DNA of 64,000 nucleotides from Paenibacillus xylanilyticus (GCF_009664365.1 NZ_CP044310.1:514501-578500); one strand, 5' to 3'. Shown: positions 44,592 through 53,893, counted from the stretch's first letter. Notes: generated by a model from the letters alone, not told the origin. Made by a program: numbers and translations.

Positions 44592-45380
44592 ATGCAGAGT
44601 GTATGCTTAAGAACGCAGGATTTTATGCTAGACATGGGTTTCTTCCCATCAGGTGCTAGGTCCACAAGTTTTCGGGCAGATGAAGTACACATCTGGACAT
44701 GTCCTCTTCCTGATCAGGAGGAGGACTCTTTGTCGACATTGGATATGGACATGTTTCTATTAAGTCCGGATGAAAAGGAACGCGTACATAGCAAAAAGAA
44801 GACATCTTTACTTGCAGCCCATAGTTTGGCGATCTCTAGGACTTTTCTGAGATATGTACTAGCACACTACATGCGTGAGAAAGCTTCGAATATTTTGATC
44901 AAATATGGTGCAGCAGGCAAGCCATATGTTAAGGGAGGACCACAGTTCAACCTGTCTCATACTCAGGGAGTATCTGTGCTTGCAGTAACTGCACACAACG
45001 CGCTTGGCGTTGATGTGGAATATGTACGTCCACTGCTACACAAGGATGCCATCATCAAGCGATTTTTGACCGAAGATGAGAGACAATATGTACTGGAAAA
45101 TAGGAGTGATGAGCATGAAACTAGAAGGCGGCTATGGCATGTGCTTACGAGAAAAGAGGCTTGGATTAAGGCTTGTGGTCAGTCGTTGTGTGGACGATGG
45201 CGATCACTAAACACATGGTGTGCCAAGAAGGATGATCGGGATGTGAGGGCGCTTGAGGGACAGCAGTATGTGTTGCAGTCACTGGATGTAGGTCAGGACT
45301 ACTCCGCCTCCCTTTGCGTGACAGGAAACAGAAAAGCCTCTGTACGTTGGATGAATACAACGGAGGGCATAAGACGTTAG
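44592..45380 (+). CDS. 4'-phosphopantetheinyl transferase (Sfp type)
   Basis: A 262-residue Sfp-family enzyme. Motifs: FNLSHTQGVSVLAVT, LGVDVEYVRP (magnesium-binding GVDxE), and WHVLTRKEAWIKACG (the W-x4-KEAxxK helix). It transfers phosphopantetheine from CoA to the active serine of carrier proteins and should activate the ACP at 33369. It is the last gene of the cluster. ATG 44592 is 12 bases after AAGGAGG, slightly far, so the exact start is uncertain. A gap of 122 bp without a clear terminator separates it from the S9 peptidase. Confidence 0.93.
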   Translation: MQSVCLRTQDFMLDMGFFPSGARSTSFRADEVHIWTCPLPDQEEDSLSTLDMDMFLLSPDEKERVHSKKKTSLLAAHSLAISRTFLRYVLAHYMREKASNILIKYGAAGKPYVKGGPQFNLSHTQGVSVLAVTAHNALGVDVEYVRPLLHKDAIIKRFLTEDERQYVLENRSDEHETRRRLWHVLTRKEAWIKACGQSLCGRWRSLNTWCAKKDDRDVRALEGQQYVLQSLDVGQDYSASLCVTGNRKASVRWMNTTEGIRR

Positions 45381-45502
45381 CAACAATGATAAAGGAATAT
45401 GACATGAGTATTGTGTAAACAATGGAATTTCCTGTAATATGGACAAATATACCTTAATTCACCACCGTTAAATACTTTTGTTCATTCCTAAGGAGGTTTG
45501 TC

Positions 45503-47320
45503 ATGCTTCAGTTTCCCAAACCGGATGTAGAGCAGTATTTCCAGACGTATCGCATTTCGCACTTTGCCGTATCGGCTGACGAGAAACGTTTGTTTTTTGA
45601 CAGCAATCTGAACGGTGAACCGAATATTTGGGCGATGGATCTGCCGGGTGGCTACCCGTATCCCTTGACGTATTTGAACCAGAGCAGTCAGTTTATTAAG
45701 CCTGATCCGCTTGGGCGTCATATTCTCACGGGGTTTGATCGGGACGGCGATGAGAACTACCATCTATATGCGCTTAAACCGGAGGGTGGCGTGCCGCTGC
45801 CCATTGTGCCTGCTGAGCCGAATGACCGCTGTTATTTCTCGGAATTGTCCGAGGATGGACAGCGACTGTATTACGTGACGAGTGCGGGTAACCCGAATTA
45901 TCTCAATTCACGTCGACGCGATCTGGAAACAGGTGAGGATGTGCTATTGTACAGCGGGGAAGAGGCTACAAGCTACTTGGTTGCGGTAAGTCCTGACGAG
46001 AAGAGCTTCGTTATTGTGAAAATGTATTCCAATACGTATCAGACAGCCCACCTGCACTTGGAAGGGGAGATGATATCCATTCTGCCCGATTCGGAGAGAC
46101 AGAGCCAGGTATCTGAAATTCTATTTGCAGATGACCATCGCCTTTTGCTCGTCACCAATGATAAGGAAGAATACTCTTATGTGGCTGAATATAGACTGGA
46201 TACCCGCGAGTTCCGACCTTTGTGCAAAATTGAAGGGGAGGACGTGGAGATGATTCGCTGGCATAAGGCATCGGAGACATTGTATTTCTGGACGCTTACA
46301 GGTACGGAAAACCGAATGTACATCCTGGGCAAAGATGCTGCACAGCCGCGTCGTCTCGACATGCCTTTGGATACGGTAGAACAGACGCGCGTAACCAAAG
46401 CGGGCAATGTGTACATTCTTGGGCGGGGTGCGATTCAGCCGCATAATATCTACCGATTGACTGCGGGGAGTGATTCTTGGGAATCACTCACGGCCAACCG
46501 GGTGACAGGGCTTGATCCGGATGATCTGGTCTATCCTGACCTGGTTCGGTACAACTCCTATGATGGGCTGGAAATCGAGGCACTTTTCTTTAAAGCCAAG
46601 CCGGAGCAGGCCAACGGTTACACGGTGTTCTGGCCGCATGGTGGACCACAGGCCTCCGAGGCCAAGTTTTTCCGGCCGATGTTCCAGCTGATGCTGGCAC
46701 AGGGCTATCATATTTTTGCGCCAAACTTCCGTGGAAGCACCGGATATGGTGCCGAGTTTGTGAAGATGGTAGAGAGAGATTGGGGCGAGGGGCCAAGGCT
46801 TGACTGTGTTGCCGGCATACATTGGCTGTTTGACCAAGGCATCTCCTCACCGGATCGCCTGTTTGTGGTTGGAGGCAGTTATGGCGGGTACATGACGCTG
46901 CTGCTTGCGGGTCGCCATCCCGAGCTGTTCCGGGCAGCAGTCGATATCTTTGGGCCAAGCAACCTGTTTACGTTCCTGGAATCGGTCCCTGAGGATTGGA
47001 AACCGATGATGGATAACTGGCTCGGTGACCCCGTCCGTGACCGTGAGCGGCTAACGAAGGACTCGCCCATCACTTATCTTGACCAGATGGTGAATCCGAT
47101 GCTGGTCATTCAAGGCGCGAATGATCCAAGGGTTGTGAAGGCCGAATCGGATCAGATCGTGGCGGCACTTCAGGATAAGGGCGTAGACGTGGAGTATATC
47201 GTATTGGACGATGAGGGTCACGGCTTCTCCAGAAAGGCGAATGAGATTCTTGTGTATCGGCGGATGCTGGAGTTTCTGCAGAAGCATCAGGAAGCGCCTG
47301 TAACGCAAGCCCAAGCTTAA
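45503..47320 (+). CDS. S9 family peptidase (acylaminoacyl-peptidase / prolyl oligopeptidase type)
   Basis: A 605-residue serine peptidase. The N-terminal 330 residues are a beta-propeller with TolB-like repeats (GYPYPLTYLNQSSQ, GDENYHLYALKPEGG). The C-terminal alpha/beta hydrolase domain has HGGPQASEAKFF, GSTGYGAEFV, the nucleophile in VGGSYGGYMTLL, the Asp in IQGANDPRV and the His in DEGHGFSRK. It cleaves short or N-acylated peptides in the cytoplasm. CTAAGGAGG precedes ATG 45503. It comes directly after the biosynthetic cluster in the same direction, so it may belong to it (maturation or degradation), but the intergenic gap leaves room for its own promoter. Confidence 0.93.
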   Translation: MLQFPKPDVEQYFQTYRISHFAVSADEKRLFFDSNLNGEPNIWAMDLPGGYPYPLTYLNQSSQFIKPDPLGRHILTGFDRDGDENYHLYALKPEGGVPLPIVPAEPNDRCYFSELSEDGQRLYYVTSAGNPNYLNSRRRDLETGEDVLLYSGEEATSYLVAVSPDEKSFVIVKMYSNTYQTAHLHLEGEMISILPDSERQSQVSEILFADDHRLLLVTNDKEEYSYVAEYRLDTREFRPLCKIEGEDVEMIRWHKASETLYFWTLTGTENRMYILGKDAAQPRRLDMPLDTVEQTRVTKAGNVYILGRGAIQPHNIYRLTAGSDSWESLTANRVTGLDPDDLVYPDLVRYNSYDGLEIEALFFKAKPEQANGYTVFWPHGGPQASEAKFFRPMFQLMLAQGYHIFAPNFRGSTGYGAEFVKMVERDWGEGPRLDCVAGIHWLFDQGISSPDRLFVVGGSYGGYMTLLLAGRHPELFRAAVDIFGPSNLFTFLESVPEDWKPMMDNWLGDPVRDRERLTKDSPITYLDQMVNPMLVIQGANDPRVVKAESDQIVAALQDKGVDVEYIVLDDEGHGFSRKANEILVYRRMLEFLQKHQEAPVTQAQA

Positions 47321-47355
47321 CTTATCGTCTAACAATGTAGATAGCAAGACACGAT

Positions 47356-47404
47356 AAAAAAACGACCGAAGCAGGGGCAGTCCCTGATTTCGGCCGTTTT
47401 TTTG
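47356..47404. terminator. Bidirectional intrinsic terminator downstream of the S9 peptidase
   Basis: AAAAAAACGACCGAA pairs with TTTCGGCCGTTTTTTT, with a nested CAGGG/CCCTG inner stem. Confidence 0.88.
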
Positions 47405-47439
47405 GTTTATTCTTTTTCGTTGCATACAGATCGGCTGCT

Positions 47440-48474
47440 CTAATCAATTAATCCAAGCACAGAATCGATATAGCGCTGTGCCCAGACTGCAAAAGGCAGA
47501 TCCGCCTCCCATGTGACCCGATTGGTTGCTTTGGCTTCGCCCCATACGAGAATACGCTGATAGAGCAGATGGATCCCTAAACGAACGGCGAAGTGTTTGC
47601 ATCGCTCTTCATCGTTAGCGCAGACAAGTTCCCGGTAAGTGTGCAGAAAACGTTTGGCGAGCTCAGGCTGATTTTTATGTATATACATGGCTGTCATTTT
47701 GGTCAGATCTGCCGTACCGTCCCCGAAATAAGAAGTAGTAAAATCGAACAGGCCGCTAATGCGCCAGTCGGAAGCATGGCTGCCAACCTTCTGGATGACA
47801 AAGTTCTCCACCTTGAAATCGCCCATGACAAATCCCGGAACGGGCATGGCCTCAAATGCAGCCTCTGCAAGCCTAAGCTGTTCGTCCACCCAAGCTATAT
47901 CTGCATCCGTAATGACAGAGTACTTCTGGGCATCCAGCAGCCAGTGACGGATGGTTCCATACAGCCAGTCGAGATAAGTACCCGCAAAAGGAACGATTCG
48001 TTCTGCTATGGGGTCATACTCGCCTGCATCCGGTACTTTCCATCGATGCAGTTCGACCAGGCTATGGGCGAGCATGGAGGCAATCTCTTCTTGCTCATCC
48101 TGCCCGAGGGCGGCCTGGAGCGAAGAATCATACAGGTGTTTTCCCGGTAAACGGGGCATGATCGCGTAACTCCAGCCCAGCAAGTCCGTGTTTTTTTGCA
48201 GCAGGTAGGGGACGGGTACAGGAATAGCGGCGTGCTCAGCTAACTGCTGTGCAAAAAATTGTTCTTCCTGCAGCTGCCCAACATACAGCGGGTTGCCCTT
48301 CAAAATATACTCCCCTTGAGAGGTACGGATGAGCAGTGTCTGGCCCATGACTCCCTTTTCGGTTTGTTTATATTCTTCAAGGATTCCCAGGTCGAATTCA
48401 TGGAGTGCTTCTTGAAGTGAAGAGAATGAAACATCGCCAATTTGGTTGGTAGCAAAATAAATTCGGGTTGTCAT
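47440..48474 (-). CDS. Aminoglycoside phosphotransferase (APH) family protein
   Basis: A 344-residue kinase-fold protein. N-lobe: GVMGQTLLIRTSQGEYILK. The catalytic loop reads VMGDFKVENFVIQ (usual HGDxxxxN; here the His is replaced by Met) and the metal Asp is in GLFDFTTSYFGDGTADL. The family phosphorylates aminoglycosides, homoserine, choline or similar small alcohols; the substrate here is not known, and divergence from true resistance enzymes argues against calling it a resistance gene. It is the second gene of a two-gene operon after the TPR-SUKH gene, 17 bp apart. It ends near a shared convergent terminator. Confidence 0.82.
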   Translation of the reverse strand: MTTRIYFATNQIGDVSFSSLQEALHEFDLGILEEYKQTEKGVMGQTLLIRTSQGEYILKGNPLYVGQLQEEQFFAQQLAEHAAIPVPVPYLLQKNTDLLGWSYAIMPRLPGKHLYDSSLQAALGQDEQEEIASMLAHSLVELHRWKVPDAGEYDPIAERIVPFAGTYLDWLYGTIRHWLLDAQKYSVITDADIAWVDEQLRLAEAAFEAMPVPGFVMGDFKVENFVIQKVGSHASDWRISGLFDFTTSYFGDGTADLTKMTAMYIHKNQPELAKRFLHTYRELVCANDEERCKHFAVRLGIHLLYQRILVWGEAKATNRVTWEADLPFAVWAQRYIDSVLGLID

Positions 48475-48491
48475 AAGGGCCTCCTGCCGGT

Positions 48492-49463
48492 TTAGTCCTC
48501 GTCCTCTTCATCCAGATCAAATGTTTCCTCATCCACCAGTCCACGAACAAATGCTTCAAAGTTGGGTGCCAGGTAAGTGATCTCATAGTCATCTTCCTGA
48601 TCTACATGGACAACGCAGGGCTCCCCCTGCGGGCCACAGAAACGATAATCCAGCATCACGACGTCATGACCGGCAGATGGACAGTCACAGATCACAATGC
48701 CCAGATCAGGGTATCCCCAGTCCTCAATCATGAAGCGACTTCCCATTTCTCCGGCAAGGGAATAGGACTTGATATGCCCAATGCCCATGATGCCGGAAAT
48801 GGCGATATGATCTTCCGCCCAGGATGTAGCTTCTTCTGTAGGGAAAACGGTGCGTGCAGGAACTCCACCATTTTGAGTGTTCATTAATTGAATATAGGAA
48901 GCAGGCAGTTTGTACCCCAGTTCCTGCTCGGTAGAGATGATTTGGCTTTCATCAAAAGGAGAAGAAACATAGCTGCTCTGTGCATAGTCACTCTGCTCCC
49001 AAAATGTGGAGGGATCATAGGAGCCTGAAGCTGCTCTAAGATGGTTCTGCATTCCACTTTGGTCCCATTCAGCCAGCTTCTCTAGATGATGCTGCCGGTC
49101 TCGCTGCATTTTGATAAGTTTGGAACGGGTTGAACTCAAAAACTCGAGTGTTGATTCGTCATAGGGCTGAAGCCGGTCAGCCTGTTCAAATGCTTGTAAT
49201 GCCTGATCGTATAAGGCCATATGGTAATAGGCATAACCCAGACGAAATTGCCAGAGTGGATCCCATTTGCCTTGTTCTTCAACAGACTTAAGCTGCTGAA
49301 TGGCTTCACGGTGCCGTGCACTATTGTTATATGCTCTCGCTAGATGACCTGTCAGGTCATAATTCCGATCGGGTACAGGGATCTGTTCAATGCGTTTGAT
49401 AATGAGACCAAACAGGTCCTGTTCGTGCCAGGTGTTCAATTGATCAAGCAGTTCTCGTTCCAT
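48492..49463 (-). CDS. TPR-SMI1/KNR4 (SUKH) domain protein
   Basis: A 323-residue cytoplasmic protein. The first 130 residues hold TPR-like helices (NYDLTGHLARAYNNSARHREAI, WQFRLGYAYYHMALYDQALQAFEQADRLQP). A linker with a Ser/Gln-rich stretch follows, then a SMI1/KNR4 domain from about 175 (DESQIISTEQELGYKLPASYIQLMNTQNGG, IEDWGYPDLGIVICDC, GHDVVMLDYRFCGPQGEPCVVHVDQ). SUKH proteins often act as immunity proteins against polymorphic toxins or as glucan-synthesis regulators. There is no toxin gene next door. It ends in an acidic tail. ATG 49463 has GGATGG-like weak site. Confidence 0.83.
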   Translation of the reverse strand: MERELLDQLNTWHEQDLFGLIIKRIEQIPVPDRNYDLTGHLARAYNNSARHREAIQQLKSVEEQGKWDPLWQFRLGYAYYHMALYDQALQAFEQADRLQPYDESTLEFLSSTRSKLIKMQRDRQHHLEKLAEWDQSGMQNHLRAASGSYDPSTFWEQSDYAQSSYVSSPFDESQIISTEQELGYKLPASYIQLMNTQNGGVPARTVFPTEEATSWAEDHIAISGIMGIGHIKSYSLAGEMGSRFMIEDWGYPDLGIVICDCPSAGHDVVMLDYRFCGPQGEPCVVHVDQEDDYEITYLAPNFEAFVRGLVDEETFDLDEEDED

Positions 49464-49550
49464 CCTTTAGCCTCATTTCAATAGGAGATTCAAACCTTCT
49501 CCATTATATCCCAGAATTTTCATCCATGGGGAGAAGGGTACAAAACGTAA

Positions 49551-49576
49551 CAAAAACACTCCCATAGAGGGAGTGT
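49551..49576 (-). terminator. Terminator of nrdB
   Basis: On the minus strand ACACTCCC and GGGAGTGT form a stem (49556-49576) followed by TTTTTG. Confidence 0.8.
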
Positions 49577-49616
49577 TATATGGATATATTGTGTCTTCTG
49601 TTCGCAATATCTGAAC

Positions 49617-50648
49617 TTACAAATCGTCGAATCCGTTGTCGTCGCCGACTTTACCATAGTTACGGGATTTCGCCTCGAAGAAGTCTGTTTTTGTTGCATT
49701 GAGTGCTTCATCAGAGAAAGGCTTGATCCAAGGCATGCAGTTTACATCGACGCCTTCGTATGCTTTATCCATGCCCATAAGACGCAGACGTTTGTTGGCG
49801 ATGTATTTGATGTAATCTTCCAACTCGTTCAGGTCAATTCCACGAACATTGCTGAGCGTGTAGTGTGCCCAGTTGGTTTCCAGCTCGACAGCACGGTCGA
49901 TTGTTTTATAGATATAGTCCATGTTCTCAGGTGTGTTCAGTTCAGGGAAATCAACAAGCAGCTGTTTGAACACTTCAGCGAAGAAGTAGCAGTGCTGATT
50001 CTCATCACGCTGAATGTAAGAGATCATCTGGCTGGTTGCCATCATCTTCTGGTCACGAGCCAAATTGTAGAAGAAGGCGAATGTACTGTAGAAGAAAATA
50101 CCTTCAAGTACGAGGTCGGCTACCATGGCTTGGAAGAATGTCTGTGGAGACGGCTCGTCCCGGAAGCTTTGATAGATATCGGCGATAAACCGGTTGCGGT
50201 CAAGCAGTACGGGATCATTTTTCCAATATTCAAAAATCTCTTTTTGCTCCCGCTCAGATACGATGGAAGACAGAACGTAGGAGTACGATTGGTTATGAAC
50301 GACTTCCTGTTGTCCGATAATGGCCGAGATCGCTTCGAGGGAAGAATCGGTGAAGTAGCGTTTAACATCACCTACAAACATCGTTTGCATGGAATCGAGT
50401 ACAGCCAGCAGGGAAATGTTGATTTTGAATGTACGCTGTTCTTCCGGATCCAGTTGGGCGAATTGGGAAGCATCCTTCGACATTGGAATTTCGTCAGCGA
50501 TCCAGTGGTTGAGCAGCAGTACTTTGTACAGCTTGTACATATGAGGCATACGAATGTCGTTCCAGTTCAGAATCCCGGAGCATTCACCTTCAATAATTCG
50601 AGTCGATTGGTTAGGTGCTTCTGTATTGAAAATTTTCTGTACTTGCAT
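49617..50648 (-). CDS. nrdB: Class I ribonucleotide reductase, beta subunit
   Basis: A 343-residue R2 protein that houses the di-metal/tyrosyl radical cofactor. Metal-ligand motifs are visible: an Asp near AVLDSM, GQQEVVHNQSY (E-x2-H), VLEGIFFYSTF (E) and QRDENQHCYFF (E-x2-H). The C-terminus (GKVGDDNGFDDL) is the acidic tail that docks on the alpha subunit. ATG 50648 was chosen with GAGGAG 10 bases upstream; a TTG further out is unlikely. It works with NrdA (50809-53142) to make deoxyribonucleotides. It lies 160 bp after nrdA behind a strong hairpin, so nrdB expression needs read-through or its own promoter. Confidence 0.95.
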   Translation of the reverse strand: MQVQKIFNTEAPNQSTRIIEGECSGILNWNDIRMPHMYKLYKVLLLNHWIADEIPMSKDASQFAQLDPEEQRTFKINISLLAVLDSMQTMFVGDVKRYFTDSSLEAISAIIGQQEVVHNQSYSYVLSSIVSEREQKEIFEYWKNDPVLLDRNRFIADIYQSFRDEPSPQTFFQAMVADLVLEGIFFYSTFAFFYNLARDQKMMATSQMISYIQRDENQHCYFFAEVFKQLLVDFPELNTPENMDYIYKTIDRAVELETNWAHYTLSNVRGIDLNELEDYIKYIANKRLRLMGMDKAYEGVDVNCMPWIKPFSDEALNATKTDFFEAKSRNYGKVGDDNGFDDL

Positions 50649-50728
50649 AATCCGTTCACTCCTCAATTCAAACTTTTAGTTCAGGCATCTATATCAACAT
50701 CGCTGGGATGCTGTGATCGTAATTTGGG

Positions 50729-50780
50729 CAAAAAAGTACCAGGGCAGCGCCATTTTGCAATCAAAACAGGATGCCCTGGT
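50729..50780 (-). terminator. Terminator-like hairpin between nrdA and nrdB
   Basis: ACCAGGGCA (50738-50746 on plus) with TGCCCTGGT (50772-50780), followed on the minus strand by a run of six T. Confidence 0.75.
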
Positions 50781-50808
50781 GGTCATCGTGAATCTAGTAT
50801 TCTATCGA

Positions 50809-53142
50809 TCAGCTTGCGCAGGAGTCACATTCTTCAATCGTCAATGCACGGCTGCGAACATAATAGGTCGATTTCAGACCCGCTCTCCAGGCATGCAGAT
50901 GCAGTTCAAGGAACTCCGTTGCTTTGATATCAGGACGGACATACAGGTTGAAGCTTTGTCCCTGATCGACGTGACGTTGACGGGCAGAAGCCATGTTGAT
51001 GGAAGCATGCTGATCCACCAGGAAGGCCGTTTTATAGTACCAGATGGTTTTGTCCGACAGGTCTGGTGCCGGGTTGGCAATCTTGTACGTTGTTTTCTCT
51101 TCATAGGACAACAGCTCATAGAGCGGGTCGATACTTGCAGTAGATCCGGCAATGATGGATGTTGAACCGTTAGGTGCGATCGCGAACATCCATGCGTTAC
51201 GTACACCGTTTTGCTGAACTTCAGCCTGCAGCTCTTTCCACTGTTCGGTCGTTACGAATTCGCCTACGCGCTCACCCGTTGTGTAATCACGCTGCTCGAA
51301 GTATTTGCCGCTCTCCCAGTCGGAACCTTTGAATTTCGGATAGTGTCCTTTTTCCTTGGACAGTTCCATGCTGGCTTTGACGAGCAGGTAGTTGATTTTT
51401 TCGTACAGGTTATCGTTATAGGTTACAGCCTCATCGGATTCCCAACGGATGCCCTCAAGAGCAAGCAGGTGGTGAAGTCCGAATGTACCCAAACCTACGG
51501 CACGGTATTGGCTGTTGGTATATTGGGCTTGCAGTACTTCAATGTTGTTAATGTCAATAACGTTATCCAGCATGCGAACCTGAATCGGTACCAGACGCTC
51601 CAGTACGTTATGAGGCACGGCACGTGCCAAATGAATGGAGTTCAGGTTGCAGACGACGAAGTCGCCAGGCACTTTGGAAATTACGATGCGTGTTTGACCA
51701 TCCTTGGTTACAAGCTCTTCTTTTTCTACTACCGTTGCAGATTGGTTCTGCATGATTTCGGTACAGAGGTTGGAAGAGTACACCATGCCGTGGGCACTGT
51801 TCGGGTTGGAACGGTTAACCGTATCGCGATAGAACATATAAGGCGTACCTGTTTCAAGCTGAGATTTCATGACACGTTTCATAATATCGATGGCTTGTAC
51901 CGTAATACGGGACAACAGCGGATGATTTACCGCTTCTTCATACTTTTCGCGGAATGTGCCTGCGCCGAAGGACTCGTCATAGAAATCTTCCAAGCCAAGT
52001 GCGCGGCCGTTTTCGTCTTTCCAGCCCATGATCTTTTTCGTTTCATGCGGGCAGAAGAGGCTCCACTCACCGCGGCTGGCTACACGTTCCATGAACAGGT
52101 CAGGCAGACATACGCCGTGGAATACGTCATGCGCACGCATCCGCTCGTCCCCGTTGTTCAGCTTCAGATCCAGGAACGCCAAAATGTCTTTGTGGAAGAC
52201 GTCCAGGTAAACGGCAATTGCCCCTTTGCGTGTTCCGAGCTGATCTACGCTAACAGCTGTATTATTCAATTGGCGAATCCAAGGGATTACGCCGGAGCTT
52301 GTGTTTTTGTGACCACGGATGTCCGAACCACGGGCTCTGACTTTACCGAGGTACACACCAATACCGCCGCCCATTTTGCTAAGTCTGGCTACATCGGTAT
52401 TGGAATCGAAGATGCCTTCAAGGGAATCGTCCACAGTATCGATAAAGCAGCTGGAGAGTTGTCCGGCTACTTTTTTACCTGCATTGGACATGGTAGGTGT
52501 GGCAGCCGTCATATACATGTTGCTCATCGCCCAATAAGCTTCCTTAACCAGATGCATGCGGTTCTCTGCAGGCTCCTGGTGCATCAGGTACATGGCGATA
52601 ACCATGTAGCGCTCTTGAGGCAGCTCCATTACTTTGCCGTCAAAGTCATTTGCGAGATAGCGTTCTGCCAGCGTGAGCAAGCCGATGTAGTCAAAGAGCA
52701 AATCGTTGCGGTAATCAATGCATTCCGCCAGTTCATCAATTTGTTCTTTGGTGTAGCACTCCAAAAGTTCTTCACGGTAGATGCCTTTTTTCACAAGGTC
52801 TACAAGGAGAGGGTAGAATGCACCATAAGGCTCGTCCGGATAAGATTTGTATCTACGGTTGGTAGCCGCTTTTTTGTATAGGGAAGTAAGCAGTGAGCGT
52901 GCCGCTGCAAATTTCCAGTTCGGCTCCTCTTTGGTTACCAGTTCCAGTGCGCTCATCATAAAAGCGTTACTGATCTCGTCTCCGGTGACTTCGTCACGAC
53001 GAAGTTTGCTGTTAACCCCGCGTACCAAACGTTCCTTGTCCAGCATGTCCAGTCCTTCCAGAATACGGTCGGCATATACCGAGATACGCATATCGTCAAA
53101 GGCAAGCTGGCGGTTGTTCGGCTTGATCACAACTTGTGGCAT
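50809..53142 (-). CDS. nrdA: Class I ribonucleotide reductase, alpha subunit
   Basis: A 777-residue R1 protein. The N-terminal 85 residues are an ATP-cone-like allosteric domain. Active-site elements: GQLSSCFIDTVDDS (first redox Cys), GVYLGKVRARGSDIRG, SSNLCTEIMQNQ (N, radical Cys and Glu), VVCNLNSIHLAR (second redox Cys) and a C-terminal swinging pair in EECDSCAS. The reaction is reduction of ribonucleoside diphosphates to deoxy forms. ATG 53142 was chosen with AGGAA 6 bases upstream. A probable adenosylcobalamin riboswitch lies 220 bp upstream, implying that a B12-dependent class II reductase exists elsewhere in the genome. Confidence 0.95.
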   Translation of the reverse strand: MPQVVIKPNNRQLAFDDMRISVYADRILEGLDMLDKERLVRGVNSKLRRDEVTGDEISNAFMMSALELVTKEEPNWKFAAARSLLTSLYKKAATNRRYKSYPDEPYGAFYPLLVDLVKKGIYREELLECYTKEQIDELAECIDYRNDLLFDYIGLLTLAERYLANDFDGKVMELPQERYMVIAMYLMHQEPAENRMHLVKEAYWAMSNMYMTAATPTMSNAGKKVAGQLSSCFIDTVDDSLEGIFDSNTDVARLSKMGGGIGVYLGKVRARGSDIRGHKNTSSGVIPWIRQLNNTAVSVDQLGTRKGAIAVYLDVFHKDILAFLDLKLNNGDERMRAHDVFHGVCLPDLFMERVASRGEWSLFCPHETKKIMGWKDENGRALGLEDFYDESFGAGTFREKYEEAVNHPLLSRITVQAIDIMKRVMKSQLETGTPYMFYRDTVNRSNPNSAHGMVYSSNLCTEIMQNQSATVVEKEELVTKDGQTRIVISKVPGDFVVCNLNSIHLARAVPHNVLERLVPIQVRMLDNVIDINNIEVLQAQYTNSQYRAVGLGTFGLHHLLALEGIRWESDEAVTYNDNLYEKINYLLVKASMELSKEKGHYPKFKGSDWESGKYFEQRDYTTGERVGEFVTTEQWKELQAEVQQNGVRNAWMFAIAPNGSTSIIAGSTASIDPLYELLSYEEKTTYKIANPAPDLSDKTIWYYKTAFLVDQHASINMASARQRHVDQGQSFNLYVRPDIKATEFLELHLHAWRAGLKSTYYVRSRALTIEECDSCAS

Positions 53143-53893
53143 GAATATTCCTCGCTTTCGCATGATTAAGAGATAAATTGGAGAAATTCTTATATTAAGA
53201 ATTGAGTGTCTTCTTACGGTGAGAAAAAAATAGGTACATCAGGGTGGACTGTTGTGGTGACAGTTTGCGCATGCAAAGACCCCATAACATAGGAGCAGCT
53301 TCAGAACATGATCATATAAAAAGCACTCCCCGCCTGACGGCCTGAAAATGCCCATGATTGCACTGGCTTCCTGACAGTCGCAAATATATGTCGACCGCAA
53401 GGTGCTATTATGTAAGGTTATGTCCATATCTAGTTGCGACTGTCATAGAGGCAACCGGGTGCAGTCCAAACAGCCCCGTTAACCTCGGCGTCAGTTCTGT
53501 TTCGAGAAAGCGATTTTCACCTACAGGGACGTGCCTTTGAAGATGATTCCATCCTGTTTTTCGCGAAATTGCAGAAGATGACTTTCAGAAGTGGGGAAAC
53601 GCTTTGTCACTACATTTTGTTGCTGTTATCCTACTCTAACCCAACATCTTGTGTTTGTAAACAGGTTCAGCACACTAAAACGTAATTCCGAGTATACCAT
53701 TTACGGCATGAATCCGCAAAGGAAAAGGACTGGAAGATTTGAAGATTATTCAAAAAAAATTTTTGTTCAAATGGAATGACGTCTTCACGTCAGTTTGAAT
53801 TGTGACGCCTTCAACTGGTAAAATAAAAATAGTCAAAATTGCGCTAAATATAGCGACAACGGTAATTAACGAAGCTAAGGGAGGCGGAGCAGG
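53143..53893. other. 751-bp intergenic region with riboswitch
   Basis: Contains the nrdA leader on the minus strand (riboswitch at 53360-53540, described separately). 53541-53700 should hold the nrd promoter. 53700-53890 holds the promoter region of the thiamine-binding gene; TGACGT and ACGTCA (53777-53792) form a small palindrome there that could be an operator. No credible ORF was seen. Confidence 0.5.
53360..53540 (-). ncRNA. Probable adenosylcobalamin riboswitch upstream of nrdA
   Basis: On the minus strand: GGCAC near 53535-53531, then GGTGAAAATCG at 53521-53511 (the conserved cobalamin-riboswitch core GGTGAAAATC), then CTGACGCC and GGTTAACGG, a long variable arm formed by a perfect 12-bp repeat TGACAGTCGCAA / TTGCGACTGTCA, and finally GTCAGGAAGCCAGTGC at 53375-53360, which fits the B12 box pattern GTCAGGAnaCCnGCC with a compensating GGC/GCC pair. 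High AdoCbl would switch off the class I reductase. Known precedent is the Streptomyces nrdAB riboswitch. Confidence 0.65.

Noticed and set aside
47440..48474. Aminoglycoside resistance gene
   Set aside because: Only family-level APH motifs are present and the catalytic-loop His is replaced; a resistance role is not supported.
49863..50927. 354-codon plus-strand frame
   Set aside because: Antisense to nrdB; a codon-bias shadow.
51211..52881. 556-codon open frame on the plus strand
   Set aside because: It is entirely antisense to nrdA, whose active-site motifs are unmistakable; the translated antisense protein has no family character.
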